Positions 1-10,908 of a DNA stretch of 64,000 nucleotides are shown here, one piece after another. The DNA is from Macrotis lagotis (lineage: Eukaryota; Chordata; Mammalia; Peramelemorphia; Peramelidae). The notes beneath the pieces were generated by a model, which saw only the letters and a list, made by a program, of their open reading frames with translations, made no database searches and was not told the origin of the DNA. Position 1 is the stretch's first letter. Each line of letters opens with the position of its first letter. The translations under genes were made by a program, and so were the position numbers. The stretch covers positions 425,349,890-425,413,889 of the forward strand of contig NC_133658.1 of the NCBI RefSeq assembly GCF_037893015.1, given 5' to 3'.

Positions 1-606
1 TGGTTACTGGAACAGTCAAATTGAAATGTAGAGTGTTGCCAGGCTTCTTGATAGTGAGGACTGAGGCTGTGGCTATGGATTGCTTGAGCTCAGTGTGCTG
101 GAGCTGCATTAGGGTTGAGCTGATATCCACATGAAGTCCTGCACCAATGAGGTGGGCTCCTGGCAGTGGGGAAGGGAAAGCTGGTGCCATCACCCAGCTT
201 TTTTAGGAGTGAACTAAGGTCAAAGCTTGGGGACCGAACAGCAGTGAGATCAGATCATAAAAGGACATTGAACTTAATAATCTGGGAGATACAGAGAGAT
301 CTGGTCATCAAAAAAGTAAAGTATTTAAATTCACCATTATAACACACTGAAGAATGAGTTGACCTTCAAATATATAGTTACTTTTTTAAAAAGTCTTTAG
401 ATAACTTTGGTTGTTGCCAGATCTAAAAGCAAATGACTCCCTAGAAGTTTGACTTACTAGCTAATAGGATAGGGAAATAAATCCTTGACTCATAACTCCC
501 ATTTGATTTTTGATGATTTCTCTCCTTTATTAGCACTGTGGACAGTCATAAGTGACTTTCAGCGTGTTTTTGTTTGGGTTTGAGTATGTAGGAATAGACC
601 CATTGG
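1..606. other. Unassigned intergenic sequence
   Basis: AT-rich, non-coding in appearance. I recognise no gene or repeat family before the first SINE. Confidence 0.4.
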
Positions 607-620
607 GAAACTAGGCAGGG

Positions 621-768
621 GCCAACTAGGTGGTGTGGTGGATAAAGCAAAAGCCCTGGAGACAGGAGGACCTGAGTTCACATCTGGCCTCAGACACTTG
701 ACACTTAACAGTTGTGTGGCCTTAGGCAAGTCACTTAACCCCACTGCCTTGCAATAACCAAAAAGAGA
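621..768 (+). repeat. Short CORE-SINE with 14 bp target-site duplication
   Basis: tRNA-like head (CTAGGTGGTGTGGTGGATAA), then the CORE segment ending TTAGGCAAGTCACTTAACCC and a short A-rich tail. It is flanked by perfect copies of GAAACTAGGCAGGG at 607-620 and 769-782, so both ends are exact. Confidence 0.93.
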
Positions 769-782
769 GAAACTAGGCAGGG

Positions 783-1574
783 TCTGCTTGAAGAGGGTTG
801 GCCCTCAGTGACCAGAAATTTCAAATTACCAACAGCTAAAAGAAAGCTCATCTTGCAAAGAATAATGATGTTGATATTTTTGTGGCAAAGATGACCAGAG
901 CTATAACTAGAAATTTCTAGCTCTTGAGGCAGATTCAGAACCAGTATTGTTAACTATTCTACAGTCATGTTCTGGATCCCTAGACTAGACAACATTACTT
1001 AGAAAATTCACCCTGGTTAAGGGTAGTCATGCTGATATGACAATGTGGGAAGATGGACCCAAAGAGAGTGACCTTGAAGTAACAGAACATTCAGGGATGG
1101 TGGCCCAAGGCCAGGTAAAAGTGTAAATGAGAAGACCATGCCAGATGGCATGGCATTTGATTATGCAGCAAAGTAGGAAGAAAGCATGCTCCATTCCTTC
1201 AAGATTTGCCCCCTGTATCAACGTTCCCATCATTCAGCTAGTGCTAATTATGATTCTGATGGCAACTTCAAAAGCCAGACAAAAACGCTATGAGCATCAT
1301 GATTCCAAAATACTGATTATGAAGAATGTTAGCCATTTCCTGGCAGGGAAGTGATGAACTCTATGCAGGAAGGCACATTTTTTTGTTTGATCAATGTGAC
1401 AATTTATATTGCTTAACTATACCTATACCCACATTCTTCCCTCAGCCCTCCCAGTCTCCAGAGAGGGGAGGGAAAGAAAGACCAGAAAGAAAAATTAATG
1501 CTTGTATATTTAAGCCATAAATTTAAAAGTTAAGTTAAACTATAAAGAAAAAAATTTGGTGACTTCTGGTTCAC
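783..1574. other. Unassigned intergenic sequence
   Basis: Only short spurious reading frames occur here. Nothing resembles a known domain or a repeat consensus that I can place. Confidence 0.4.
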
Positions 1575-1630
1575 TAAGCTTAGCGCCTAGTGCCTAATAA
1601 ACATTTTGTAAATGTTGATTGATTGATAAT
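1575..1630 (+). repeat. L2-type LINE 3' tail
   Basis: AGCGCCTAGTGCCTAATAA followed by AATGTTGATTGATTGA matches the usual 3' terminus of mammalian L2 copies. Only the last ~55 bp can be recognised. Confidence 0.55.
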
Positions 1631-1929
1631 AGGGATCAAAAGAACTTTTTGTTTTTTTTCCCATAATTCCTGAAAGGTGGATGGAATTCTATAAATAAAG
1701 TTAATAAACTTGGGTCAAAAGGTAATATATTATACTTTGAGCCTAGGTATCATATTATTAGCTCTCCAATTAAAATGAATACATTCAATTCAAATATTTC
1801 AGTATACTAAGGGTTTCCCCATAAAGCTTCTGCTTATAATATACCCAAATTGATACTTCTTTCCCTGGTTCCTTTGTTACTCAGAAAAACAAGACAAGGT
1901 CATAAATCTAGAGGATGGTGGGGAGGAGG

Positions 1930-2075
1930 GAATGACCTTAGAAATCACCTAAAGAGATCTGGCATCCTTATTTTACCAGAGGAGTAAACTAAGATTCAGA
2001 GGGAAAGTAATTTTCTCAAGGCCACAAAACTGGCAGGAAGCAGAAGCAAGACTCAGATGCAGGTCTTCTTTGGTC
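1930..2075 (-). repeat. MIR-type SINE, antisense
   Basis: Contains a degraded 'TTTTACCAGAGGAGTAAACTAAGATTCAGAGG' type block followed by 'TTTTCTCAAGGCCACA', the antisense MIR core. Ends are approximate. Confidence 0.55.
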
Positions 2076-2369
2076 AAGAGATGATCTTTAGCCATTTTTG
2101 AAGACACCCCCCCCCATCCTGTTCTCTCACTATCCCCAAATCCAGTGAATCTTCCCTTGTAGAGACAAACTGAAGTCAAACCAATGAATACAGATGCATA
2201 AGTGTCCCTTTATATTGAGACACTTAAGCCTTTCTCCCTCACAAGACAAAACTCACACCCTAAGATTCTGTATGTGCATGTGTGGAGGAGTGTTTTTTGT
2301 CCTCTGTGAGTGTGTATGTGTGTGTATGTCCCATGATTAAAACTATGATCCTCAACTCTCCTTCTTTAC

Positions 2370-2555
2370 TATACAATAATAGCTTTCACATAGCATTTTT
2401 AAGGTTTACAAAACACTTGGTTATCTCATTTGATCCACAACAATCTTTTGAGGTACCTGCATTTGATCTAACTAGTGTCACACTGTTCTTGTGTCTAAGT
2501 TTCAAAATCAAGTCTCCTTTGAATCTAAGTCAGCTCTCTCCACTATGCCACTAGT
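2370..2555 (-). repeat. MIR-type SINE, antisense
   Basis: AAGGTTTACAAAACACTT, then ATCTCATTTGATCC, then GTGTCTAAGTTTCAAA and TCTCTCCACTATGCCACTA follow the order of an antisense MIR. Diverged, with approximate ends. Confidence 0.5.
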
Positions 2556-2559
2556 TAAC

Positions 2560-2645
2560 AATAATATTCCATTATGTTCATAGCCATAGGTTTTTTAACT
2601 ATTCTCCAAATTGACAACTTGTTTTCAGATCATTTCTACCACAAA
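2560..2645 (-). repeat. L1 ORF2 3'-region fragment, antisense
   Basis: ATATTCCATTATGTTCATAG followed by an 'ACTATTCTCCAAATTGACAA' block corresponds to the antisense of the L1 ORF2 C-terminal stretch seen intact at 56.5 kb. Confidence 0.45.
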
Positions 2646-3148
2646 GAATTTATCTTCATGCTGAATCAAGATCATCAATCCTGCCTTCTTGTTTTCCCAT
2701 CTCTTAGCCCTAGATATCATCCCTTCCATCTCCTCTATGCTAAATGAAGAAGTGACCCTTTTTAACAAGACCGACCCTTACATGTACTATTGTTCTTATC
2801 CCCTCCCATTCCCCAACAGATTGCTCCCACAGACATTTCCCATCTCTTTAATTTTCAGTCTCTCTTATATGTACTGATTCTGCCCTGCTGCTAATAAACA
2901 CTCAAGTCTCCCAGTTCTAAAAACAACAGCAACAACAAAAATCCCTCACTGGACCCTAATATCTGCTATGATCTTATAACTTCTCCCTTTCACAATCAAA
3001 TTCCTTAACCAAGGGAAAACAAAACATTTTGCATTTGTTGGCTCCACTTCTTACTCTTTTCCCTCTGCAATTTTCTTCATTCAGCTAAAACTTCTCTCTC
3101 CAAAGCTTAGTAACTTCTTAATTAAGGGGTCTTCTACTTCTTCACCTC
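2646..3148. other. Pyrimidine-rich unassigned sequence, possibly L2-derived
   Basis: CT-rich sequence whose style (runs such as ATCATCCCTTCCATCTCCTC) resembles old L2 sequence, but I cannot align it securely. No gene is seen. Confidence 0.3.
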
Positions 3149-3302
3149 TTTTTTTTTTAGATTTTTTTCAAGGCAATGGTGTTAAATGGTTTGCCCAAGG
3201 CCACACAACTAGGTAATTATTAAGTGTCTGAGGTCAGATTTGAACCCAGGTACTCCTGACTCCAAGGCCAGTGTTCTATTCACTGTGCCACCTAGCCTCC
3301 CC
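3149..3302 (-). repeat. Short CORE-SINE, antisense
   Basis: Starts with a poly-T, then CAAGGCAATGGTGTTAAATGG, GCCCAAGGCCACACAACTAG, TAATTATTAAGTGTCTGAGG and ends CACTGTGCCACCTAGCC. Full length. Confidence 0.9.
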
Positions 3303-3304
3303 CT

Positions 3305-3890
3305 TTTTTTTTTTTAGATTTCCCCTCTATCTTTTTGATCATCTATTTCACTTGCCCATCTTTTCCTGTATTTTTGTGGCTATTCTTTCTTATTCTCCCA
3401 ACTTTTCTGACTACTTCTCAGTCTCCTTTGCTTATCATTATCCATACCATATCCCTAAATATAGGTGTACCCCAAGACTATCCTATATTATCTTTTCTCT
3501 CTGCTCTCTCTTCATCAGTTTCTATAGGTTCAGTTATGATCTCTTTGGTAAACTACCAAGGCTACATATTCTCTTCCTCCAGACCTCCAGTTTCATATCA
3601 CTACCTGCCTGTTGGGAATTTGAAATTGAATGTCGCACACTCATCTCAAATTCAACAAAAGTCCCAATCAACCTAGTAAATTTCCCCACAAATTCATTTC
3701 CCATCCAAACTTCTCCTTTTCTAATAAGGGCAGCAACATCCTTTTAGTAACACAAATTTGTACTCTTGATGTTTTTTGATTTCTCTGGCTCCCTCACTTC
3801 ATATATCTAATCAATTGACCAATCTTGTCATTCCTACCTTTACAATATCTCATATACATCCCCTCTTCCACTCACACAGACACCATCCTG
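3305..3890. other. Pyrimidine-rich unassigned sequence
   Basis: Strong CT bias keeps two plus-strand frames open (158 and 113 codons). The frames overlap each other and encode low-complexity Ser/Phe/Leu/Tyr-rich peptides with no domain, so I treat this as non-coding. Confidence 0.4.
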
Positions 3891-4508
3891 ATTTAGCATG
3901 TTATTACTCATAACTCCTAATTAAGATCCTTGCCTCAAGTCTCTTCTCCATTTTATCCTCCATGCTGACAGTGATCATGTCATATATTTCTGTTAAATGA
4001 ACTCTGGTACCTTCCCTTACAAAGTCTTGTATGAAATAGAAAATTTCCTTCAAATAAGCTTGCTTAGTGGAGGGGATTTTTGATTTTATTCCTGCTTACA
4101 TATTAAAATTTTGATGTTTGCTCATATTTGTCAAGTTTAGAAAAACAAAAAATTTCATTAAAATTAAAGTTATGCATATATTATACACATAAATTAAATA
4201 TATATAATGTGTACAATATGCCTATATGTATATATTCTCCAACCCCATGCTATCTTTTCAACATCCTGCCACTCGGTGGTCCAGTCAAAATGAACTTCTT
4301 ATTGTTCCTTGTATACATCACTCCACTGGTCTCTGCATTTTAAGGTTCCCCCCATACCTGGAGTGCACTTACCCCCCCACCTTCAACTCTTAGTTTCTAA
4401 GACTCAGCTCGAGCACCTTCTATATAAGGCCTGGTCCTTCCTGCTTATGAATACCTTTATGATTCCAAAATTATTTTACATCTGTTTTGTCCTGTTTTTT
4501 TACATACC

Positions 4509-4540
<32 letters not shown>

Positions 4541-4665
4541 GGTATGAGACCATTAGAATGTAATTTTCTTGAGGTCAAGAACTGTTTCACTTTTGTTTCT
4601 GCATGTCCAATGCCTTCTACAGTGCCTGGCACCTATTAGGCACTTAATAAATACTTGTTAATTAA
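3890..4665 (+). repeat. L2 LINE, 3' portion
   Basis: The order fits an L2 3' end: CTGACAGTGATCATGTCATA, 'CCCCATACCTGGAGTGCACTT', then TTGAGGTCAAGAACTGTTTC, CAGTGCCTGGCACCTATTAG and a CACTTAATAAATACTTGTTA terminus. No intact reading frame remains. Confidence 0.65.
4511..4540. repeat. (TATG)n microsatellite
   Basis: Seven and a half perfect TATG repeats inside the L2 copy. Confidence 0.95.
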
Positions 4666-4774
4666 GAGTGTTGTTATAAATATGATGGTATATTGTGGAA
4701 TTTTGTGTCTTTCATTTCCTTGGGATATGTGTTCAGTATTGTTCTGTGACACCATATTTCTAGAAGAAATGTAG

Positions 4775-4903
4775 AAGGGTAGAGGAAAAACCACTGATTG
4801 GAGTTAGCTGACTTGGGTGTAATTTCAGTTTAAAACTATCTTGCTCTGTGACCTGGGGCAATTCAGTTCTATTTTCTCTTTGTTCAGCTTCCTCAGACTC
4901 TTC
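4775..4903 (+). repeat. MIR-type SINE
   Basis: Contains CTCTGTGACCTGGGGCAATTC, the MIR CORE, preceded by a degraded head and followed by a CTTCCTCAG-type end. Confidence 0.55.
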
Positions 4904-4909
4904 TTACTT

Positions 4910-5061
4910 CTTGTTTATTTGTTTTTGTTTTTGTAAGGCAATGGGTTTAAGTGACTTTCCCAAGGCACACAGCTAGGTCATATTTAAATGTCTGAGGTCT
5001 GATTTGAACTCAGGTCCTTCTGACTCCAGGGTTCTATCCACTTTGATACCTAGCCTCCCTC
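4910..5061 (-). repeat. Short CORE-SINE, antisense
   Basis: T-rich start, GTAAGGCAATGGGTTTAAGTG, CACACAGCTAGGTCATATTT and ATACCTAGCCTCCC. It has a small deletion before the tRNA-like head. Confidence 0.85.
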
Positions 5062-5250
5062 TGTCATACTCTTATTGGCAGAGATATAGGGATGATTTGC
5101 CATTTCTTTTTGCAGCTCATTTTATAAATGAGGAAACTGAGGTAAACAGGGTTAAGTGACTTATCCAGGGTCACACAGCTAGTGTGAGGTCGGATTTTAA
5201 CTCAGATCTTTCTTATTTCCAGTTAGTTCTCTATCCACGGCACCACTTCC
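5062..5250 (-). repeat. Long CORE-SINE, antisense
   Basis: Carries the long-form tail block 'TGATTTGCCATTTC', then ATGAGGAAACTGAGGTAAAC, GGGTTAAGTGACTTATCCAG and TCTATCCACGGCACCA. It abuts the previous SINE. Confidence 0.8.
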
Positions 5251-5865
5251 TAAGCCTCTTTTGCCAGAAGAGTTATGGTCTTGTAATAGTGTTTCTCAAA
5301 TAATTACCAATTTTTCCAGTCTGGAATACCCAGTATTGTAATAAAGCATTAAGACCTATAGACATAGCAATTTGATTCCATAATGTATACCACATTTCAT
5401 CTTTACTGAAAGAAGGGCATGAATATCTTCATGGACTGGTTGTTCTTGTTTTTGTGATAGTGGTTGTTGTTGTCATTGTCATTGTCTTCCTGTCCTCCAG
5501 TGCTTTCCACAATGTTTGTTGATTGATCACTAGTTTTCCAGGGCTGAGATGGGTCATTCTATTTCATCAGCATTCCCCTGCCCTTTACAAGTTTTATTAT
5601 TTCCATTTTGTCCAAGGTTGGCATTCAGCTGGCTTGATTCTGCATCCATTCTCCCCATGTTTCTCTAAATACCTCATATTTATCACTCCTTACAATGACT
5701 GCGATTCCATTAGGTTCCACAGGGCCTGTGGCCCCTCCTCCACTGACAGCAGTCAGGATTTCCTGGGATTGTGCTCACACAAAAGGGGGCCTTTATGGAT
5801 CTCTGAAGGGAAGAAGAGAAAGTGAGGGGTATTTCTGTCTTGGATATGTGTTAGGATGCTGTCTT
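5251..5865. other. Unassigned intergenic sequence
   Basis: Two overlapping frames of 100 and 70 codons occur in different phases. Neither shows a domain, and I see no splice or repeat structure I can name. Confidence 0.35.
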
Positions 5866-5867
5866 AT

Positions 5868-6058
5868 CCAATCCTCACAAGAACCTCAGAGGAAGGACCT
5901 ATTATAATTCCCATTTTTCAGTTGAGGAAACTGAGGCCAAAAGAAGTGAAGTTACTAGCCCAGGGTTTTCCAGCTATAAGGGTCTGTAGGTAGATTGAGC
6001 TCAGGCCTTCCTGACTCCAGACCTAGCTCTCTGAACCCATTGTACCACCTAGGTTCCC
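5868..6058 (-). repeat. MIR-type SINE, antisense
   Basis: 'TCCTCACAAGAACCTCAGAGG', CATTTTTCAGTTGAGGAAAC, TGACTCCAGACCTAGCTCTC and TGTACCACCTAGG give the complete antisense MIR order. Confidence 0.7.
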
Positions 6059-6499
6059 GTAATGTGTGGGACCTCTCTTCTTATCTTTGACCTCCTTGAG
6101 ATAAAGATATATATTCTATTCCTAGTCCTTGATTCCTCTGGCTCCCTTTTTTGCTGATTGAGTATCTGACCTACAAAAGGACAGATTTTTTTTTTTTTTT
6201 TTTACTCATTATGGACACTCAGAAATGCTTATTTACTTAGGAAGAAATAGTGAAGAGGTGACCCAGTAGGAAAAGAGAAAAGCAATAAGAGATAAATCTG
6301 GATAAGATGAGATTTATTTGACTCTCTACCAAAGGGCAAAATAAGAACCAAGGGATGGGAGTTACAAGGAGACATACTTTGACTCATTTTACTACATACC
6401 ATCCTAAAGATTACTTGTGAGTGGTCCAACCAAGAGGGGCAAAGCCATGATTAAAAAACCTAAGTGACTGAGCCATTTTGGACATTTAAACAGAGGTTG

Positions 6500-7600
6500 G
6501 ATGGATGGCCATTTCTTTTTTTAAATTTATTTTTTCAATTAACATTTATTTTTTTCAGTTTTAAAAAAAGTTAAAAAAACAGCAACAAAAACCTTGCAAT
6601 AAATATGTATAGTCAGGCAATACTAATTCCCACATTTTCTGTGTCTAGAAACATCTCACACTAAATCCATCGCCTCAGAAGGTGGGCAGCCTAGATTATG
6701 ATTAGTCCTTTGGTCTTAGTATCTCTGGTATAATTGATCATTGTATTGATTTGATTAAGGAGTTCAAATCTTTCAAAGTTGTTTGTCTTTATAATATCGT
6801 TGTTACTATATAATTGTTTTGCTGGTTCTAATCACTCATGCTGCATCATTGAGTTTTCCCAGGTTTTTCCAAATCCATGAATTCCATTTCTTCTAGCAAA
6901 AATAGCATTCCATTCTATTCATATATCATAACTTGTTCATTGCTTAGTTGATAGACATCCTCTTGGGTTCCAGTTCTTTACCACTTTTTTTTTTAACCAT
7001 ATTTTAGTACATATGGGTCCTCCTCTTCCTCTAAATATGGGGCCAGAATTATTGCTAGGTCAAAGTATGTGTATTTAGTGACTTTGAGGAAGGGGAACAC
7101 TTCCCAGTTGCTTTCTAGAACGGCTAGATAAATTTGAGGTTCCACCAGTTGGTGCCTTTTCTCCCACAACCACTTCCTATCTTTTATCGTTTTTTTGGTT
7201 TGCTCATCTTTGCCAAGCCAATGGGTGTGAGTGAGCTCAGCTAGGGGAAGTGGTGAAGTTCTCTGGTCTCAGATGACTATGTCACCCTGGACAAGTCAAG
7301 TAACCCTGTTTCCCTATTCCTGATTTGTAAAATGAGCCATAGAAGGAAATGGCAAATTACAACTCTACCTTTGTGAAGAAAACTACAAATAGGATTAGAG
7401 AGTTGAATAACAGCAAATTGGTATTATGCAGAATCTCAGCAAACGCTCTGCTATGCATTTCTCTATTAGTGACATGGAACATTTTTTCTTATGCTTTTTT
7501 CTAACTTGGATAGTCTACTTTTGAGATCTAGTCAAATCTGGACATTTCTCAATTGGGAAAGATTTGATTTCAATAAATTTAATCAATTCCTTATTGGATG
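6500..7600 (-). repeat. L1 3'-region, antisense, split by a SINE
   Basis: Antisense L1 ORF2 C-terminal and 3' sequence. Landmarks are CCAGGTTTTTCCAAATCCAT, AATAGCATTCCATTCTATTC, ACTTGTTCATTGCTTAGTTG and AGTACATATGGGTCC. The LINE sequence seems to resume after 7415. Old and heavily mutated. Confidence 0.6.
7225..7412 (+). repeat. Long CORE-SINE inserted in L1
   Basis: Contains CTCAGCTAGGGGAAGTGG (head remnant), ACCCTGGACAAGTCAAGTAA, 'TTTGTAAAATGAGCCATAGAAGG' and AAATGGCAAATTACAACTCT in sense order. Confidence 0.65.
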
Positions 7601-7621
7601 ATCATTTCTCAGGGATATTTT

Positions 7622-7820
7622 ATTTGTTGTTGGTCAGTCATTTCCAACCTTTTGGGATGCTATTTAAAGTTTTCTTGGCAAAGATACTGGTATGATTTGC
7701 CATATCCTCCTCTAGCTCATTTTACAAATGAGAAAAGTGTCTTGCCCTGGGTCACCCAGCTAATGTTAAAGTTGAACTCAAGGCCAGGGTGCTCAATCTG
7801 TGCTCCACCTAGCTGCCCTC
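7622..7820 (-). repeat. Long CORE-SINE, antisense
   Basis: Starts TTGTTGTTGGTCAGTCATTT, continues with TTTTCTTGGCAAAGATACTG, AGCTCATTTTACAAATGAG and CTGGGTCACCCAGCTAATG, and ends CCACCTAGCTGCCCTC. Full length. Confidence 0.88.
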
Positions 7821-8215
7821 ATTACACTTTAGGACCAGATAACCTGAGCAAATCTTCACAGATAAAATCCACCCCAAACAATTGAGTGAAGACTGGAAGA
7901 TACCTCAGAGGTCATCTGGTTCAGACTCTCTTCCCTGGGCTCAAGCAGGTCCTAAGTGTCTGGCTCAGGACTCCAGTGCCAGCCCAGGCTGGTCTTTCTT
8001 CTTTGGAGCTAGTTCCCCCCCTGGAAGAGCACCTTGAGTTGCCTTCATGATTCTTTCCCTGTACCTGCACTATCTTCTCCATTCCACCACCAACCCCTCC
8101 AGGGCCAGTCCTGATTTTTTTCTGAATCCTTGCTTTAAGAGGTATTTATTCCCTATATCCTAGCACTCTAGGCTAGACTAAAGGCTTATTGATTTGTTTA
8201 TTCAAATCCAGATGG

Positions 8216-8325
8216 TTTTTTTTTTAAGGTTTTTGCAAGGCAAATAAAGTGGCTTGCCCAAAGCCACACAGCTAGGTAATTATTAAATGTCTGAGGTCGG
8301 ATTTGAACCCAAGTACTCCTTTATA
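8216..8325 (-). repeat. Short CORE-SINE, antisense, head missing
   Basis: TTTTTGCAAGGCAAATAAAG through GATTTGAACCCAAGTACTCC is clear, then homology stops abruptly. The tRNA-like head is lost. Confidence 0.85.
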
Positions 8326-8536
8326 ATACACCTAATAACTGATCTAGATTTGGCCAGGTTTCTTAGAGCAGTTGCAGATCTCCTTTAGAAAGCAGGTATA
8401 ACAGATCAGCGATGGAACTCCCATCAGTCAGGCCTTCTTCCTTTCTGTAATAGCTAGTTTTTAGGTAGCACTTTTAAGATTTGCAAAATATGTGACAAAT
8501 ATTTTATTGGGAGGGAGGTGCTATTATCTCCATTTT

Positions 8537-8768
8537 TTGTTGTTTAGTCATTTCAGTCATGCCCAATTCTTCATAATCCCGTTTGAAACTTACCCAACTG
8601 GTAAAGATATGGAATGGTTTGCCATTTTCTTCTCCAGCTCATTTTTCAGATGAGGAAACTGAGGCAAACAGGGTTAAGTGACTAGCCCAGGGCCACACAG
8701 CTTAGTGTCTGAGACCAGATTTAAACTCAGGGCCAGAACTCTATCCAAGGTACTATCTATGGATCCTC
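8537..8768 (-). repeat. Long CORE-SINE, antisense
   Basis: TTTGTTGTTTAGTCATTTCA, AATGGTTTGCCATTTTCTTC, CAGATGAGGAAACTGAGGC, CAGGGTTAAGTGACTAGCCC and TCTATCCAAGGTACTA in order. Confidence 0.87.
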
Positions 8769-9298
8769 ATTGTATAGATAAGGAGTCCTTTCCTACCTCA
8801 CTCAAGCAGCCACTTTAGCCTAGCCCCCAGGAGCAGCATACATACACTTCCTCTTCCCTTGACCGAGAGGACTGCTGCTACCAGTTAGAAACCAGCCCCA
8901 CTATAGCCAAGACCTACTCTGGAGCCTAGCTCTAATACTCACAAGATGTGCAAACCAAGCTTAAATTCTCCCGGAGCTTGTTTCATCTGTAAAAGGATAA
9001 AATTCCATACCATTCACTGCTATGAGAAGAGTTCTTAACAAATCTTTGAGAAATCTGTACAATCTTAGGAATGATATTACTCTTTAAGGGGCCTCAATGG
9101 AAGGAGAAGCCCCCGCTTTCAAGGCAGAGCCCCTCTGCTGGGTATTTCAGAGCTAGGTGAACACTGGAAACAAGTGGACTAGCCTCAAAGCTTCATCCCT
9201 GAAACTTAAGGCAGTTTGCCTTCTCTAAATACTAGATTTGGAAATACCAATTGTAAGTAGTGTACTAAAATATGACTTCTTTTATCACTGCTTTTAAT
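8769..9298. other. Unassigned intergenic sequence
   Basis: No repeat or coding signal recognised. Confidence 0.35.
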
Positions 9299-9597
9299 TG
9301 CTAAATAGCAGAGTGGATAAGAGTACTGGCCTAGGAGTCAGGGCTTCAAATCCAGCCTCACTTAACTAGTGGTGTGACCTTGGGCAAGTCACTTAACCCA
9401 GACTGCCTGGCATCCAGGGCCATCTCCAGTCATCCTGATTCATTATCTGTCCACTGGACTCAGATGGCTCTGGAGGAGAAAGTGAAGCTGGTGACACAGC
9501 ACCCCCCTCACTCAAATCCAATTCATGTTCTTGTCATGGCATCACTTCCCTGATAACATGATCTTCATGAAAACGAAGGACACACATTAACACAGGA
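9299..9597 (+). repeat. tRNA-headed SINE with RTE-type tail
   Basis: The head (AGCAGAGTGGATAAGAGTAC with the B-box-like CTTCAAATCC) and CORE (GGTGTGACCTTGGGCAAGTC) are followed by a different ~180 bp tail. That tail ends ATGATCTTCATGAAAACGAA and GGACACACATT. The same terminal motif closes the RTE LINE at 36.07 kb, which suggests it was mobilised by RTE. Confidence 0.8.
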
Positions 9598-10033
9598 GCC
9601 TTAGATCACACAAGTCTTTGTACTAGGAACACTCTCAGTCACTCAGCACTGACCCTTTGCCTTCTTCCCATCAAAATGATTCAAGAAAGGTTTTAGCCCA
9701 CCTTTAGCAGACCTTGCCCCTTGGGTGGGCTGGCATCATTGCTCCTGTTAAATACTCAGGGCCACTGATGTGAGGGCTGTAAGGAAAACATCCTATATGC
9801 ATGAATACATCAATAAATGTGAATCTCTTAGTTTGATGCACGTTCAAACTGAACAAGATGATAGAATGACTTATAGAAGTAACCACAATGTGATGAGTAC
9901 CAACTTAGGGCCCAAGCAAAATGTTGAGGAAGTTGAAGGTGCAGATTTTGGGGATGTGAGGAAGTGATCTCAGGTGGGCCTTGAGGGGTGATATTGGAAG
10001 AGAGCTTGTACAGGCCATCTCCAAGAGAGCTGG
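9598..10033. other. Unassigned intergenic sequence
   Basis: Small frames of 60-65 codons overlap on both strands and show no domain. Nothing else is recognised. Confidence 0.35.
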
Positions 10034-10048
10034 AAAAAAGGATTCAGC

Positions 10049-10200
10049 AGGGGGGGCTAGGTGGAGCAGTGGATAAAGCACCAGCCCTGGAGTCAGGAGT
10101 ACCTGGGTTCAAATCCGATCTCAGACACTTAATAATTACCTAGCTTTGTGGCCTTAGGCAAGCCACTTAACCCCATTGCCTTGCAAAAAAAAAAAAAAAA
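10049..10200 (+). repeat. Short CORE-SINE with target-site duplication
   Basis: Near-consensus copy from GGGGGCTAGGTGGAGCAGTG to a 16-A tail. GGATTCAGC follows the tail at 10201 and also stands immediately upstream (10040-10048), in both cases preceded by an A-run. Low divergence suggests a fairly young insertion. Confidence 0.93.
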
Positions 10201-10209
10201 GGATTCAGC

Positions 10210-10875
10210 CAGCTTTTCAATGACAATTCAATGAGCCTTGAATGACCAGCATTTCTTTGCACAGGTTGCTGCTGGAGGATCTTGAGAATGTATAATCCAG
10301 GTGAGGCTATCTTAACAGACAAAGCCCTCTCCTCAACACCTTTGCTATTAAATCTAAGGAGGTCTTCCAAATATTTTGTTACCTCTACTTTTCAAAGGAT
10401 GCTGAAGAAGAGAGCTGATAAGATCAGCCTAGGTTAATACAGTGGAATGTAAGAACACACTAATTTCCAAAAGATTTATGGTCAGGTCCCTGTCCTGCCA
10501 CTGACTAATTCTTGACTTCTGATAAGTAATTTCCATTAACACCAGACTTCTTGAGTGGTAGAAAGGATAGACTTTGTCAAATACAAAATGCTCTAAGAAA
10601 AGTGGTTACTTAAAAACAAAACTAAATGCAATATTGCCCAAAATCTGCTCAGAGAAATTCCCCCCCCACCCTTCAGAGTTGTAAGGATAGAATATTCCAT
10701 TTAGTCAGATCCAATTGTGATTAACTTTGCTGAAAGACTTCCTCCTTTAAAAAAATTTCTTGTTATACATGGGGGATGTTGCTCAGGGCATAAGAGTAAT
10801 TCGGTAGGAAACAATTTAGAAATGAAGATGACGTGTACTCTAAATTGACTCATGTAAAAAAAGGCATCAATAAAT
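10210..10875. other. Unassigned sequence below the SLC25A29 3' end
   Basis: AT-rich with no recognised repeat. It may include further 3' UTR if a more distal poly(A) site is used. Confidence 0.3.
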
Positions 10876-10908
10876 TTTATTCAAGTGTTGATTTAAAAAA
10901 AATTTATT
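10876..10908 (-). terminator. Candidate poly(A) signals for SLC25A29
   Basis: Two minus-strand AATAAA hexamers at 10908-10903 and 10881-10876 are the first strong pair downstream of the stop codon in a compact AT-rich setting. Their use is inferred. Another AATAAA lies near 11125. Confidence 0.4.

Noticed and set aside
3271..3747. 158-codon plus-strand frame
   Set aside because: Biased Ser/Phe/Tyr/Leu composition from a CT-rich tract, begins inside a SINE, and overlaps another frame.
4511..4540. CRISPR-like array
   Set aside because: A simple TATG microsatellite. The only other tandem array (33516-33743) has no spacers. CRISPR is not expected in a mammalian genome.
10049..10200. Possible tRNA genes at SINE heads (A-box and B-box like motifs here and at about 25 other places)
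   Set aside because: The heads continue into the CORE segment and an A-tail, lack a complete cloverleaf, and are flanked by target-site duplications.
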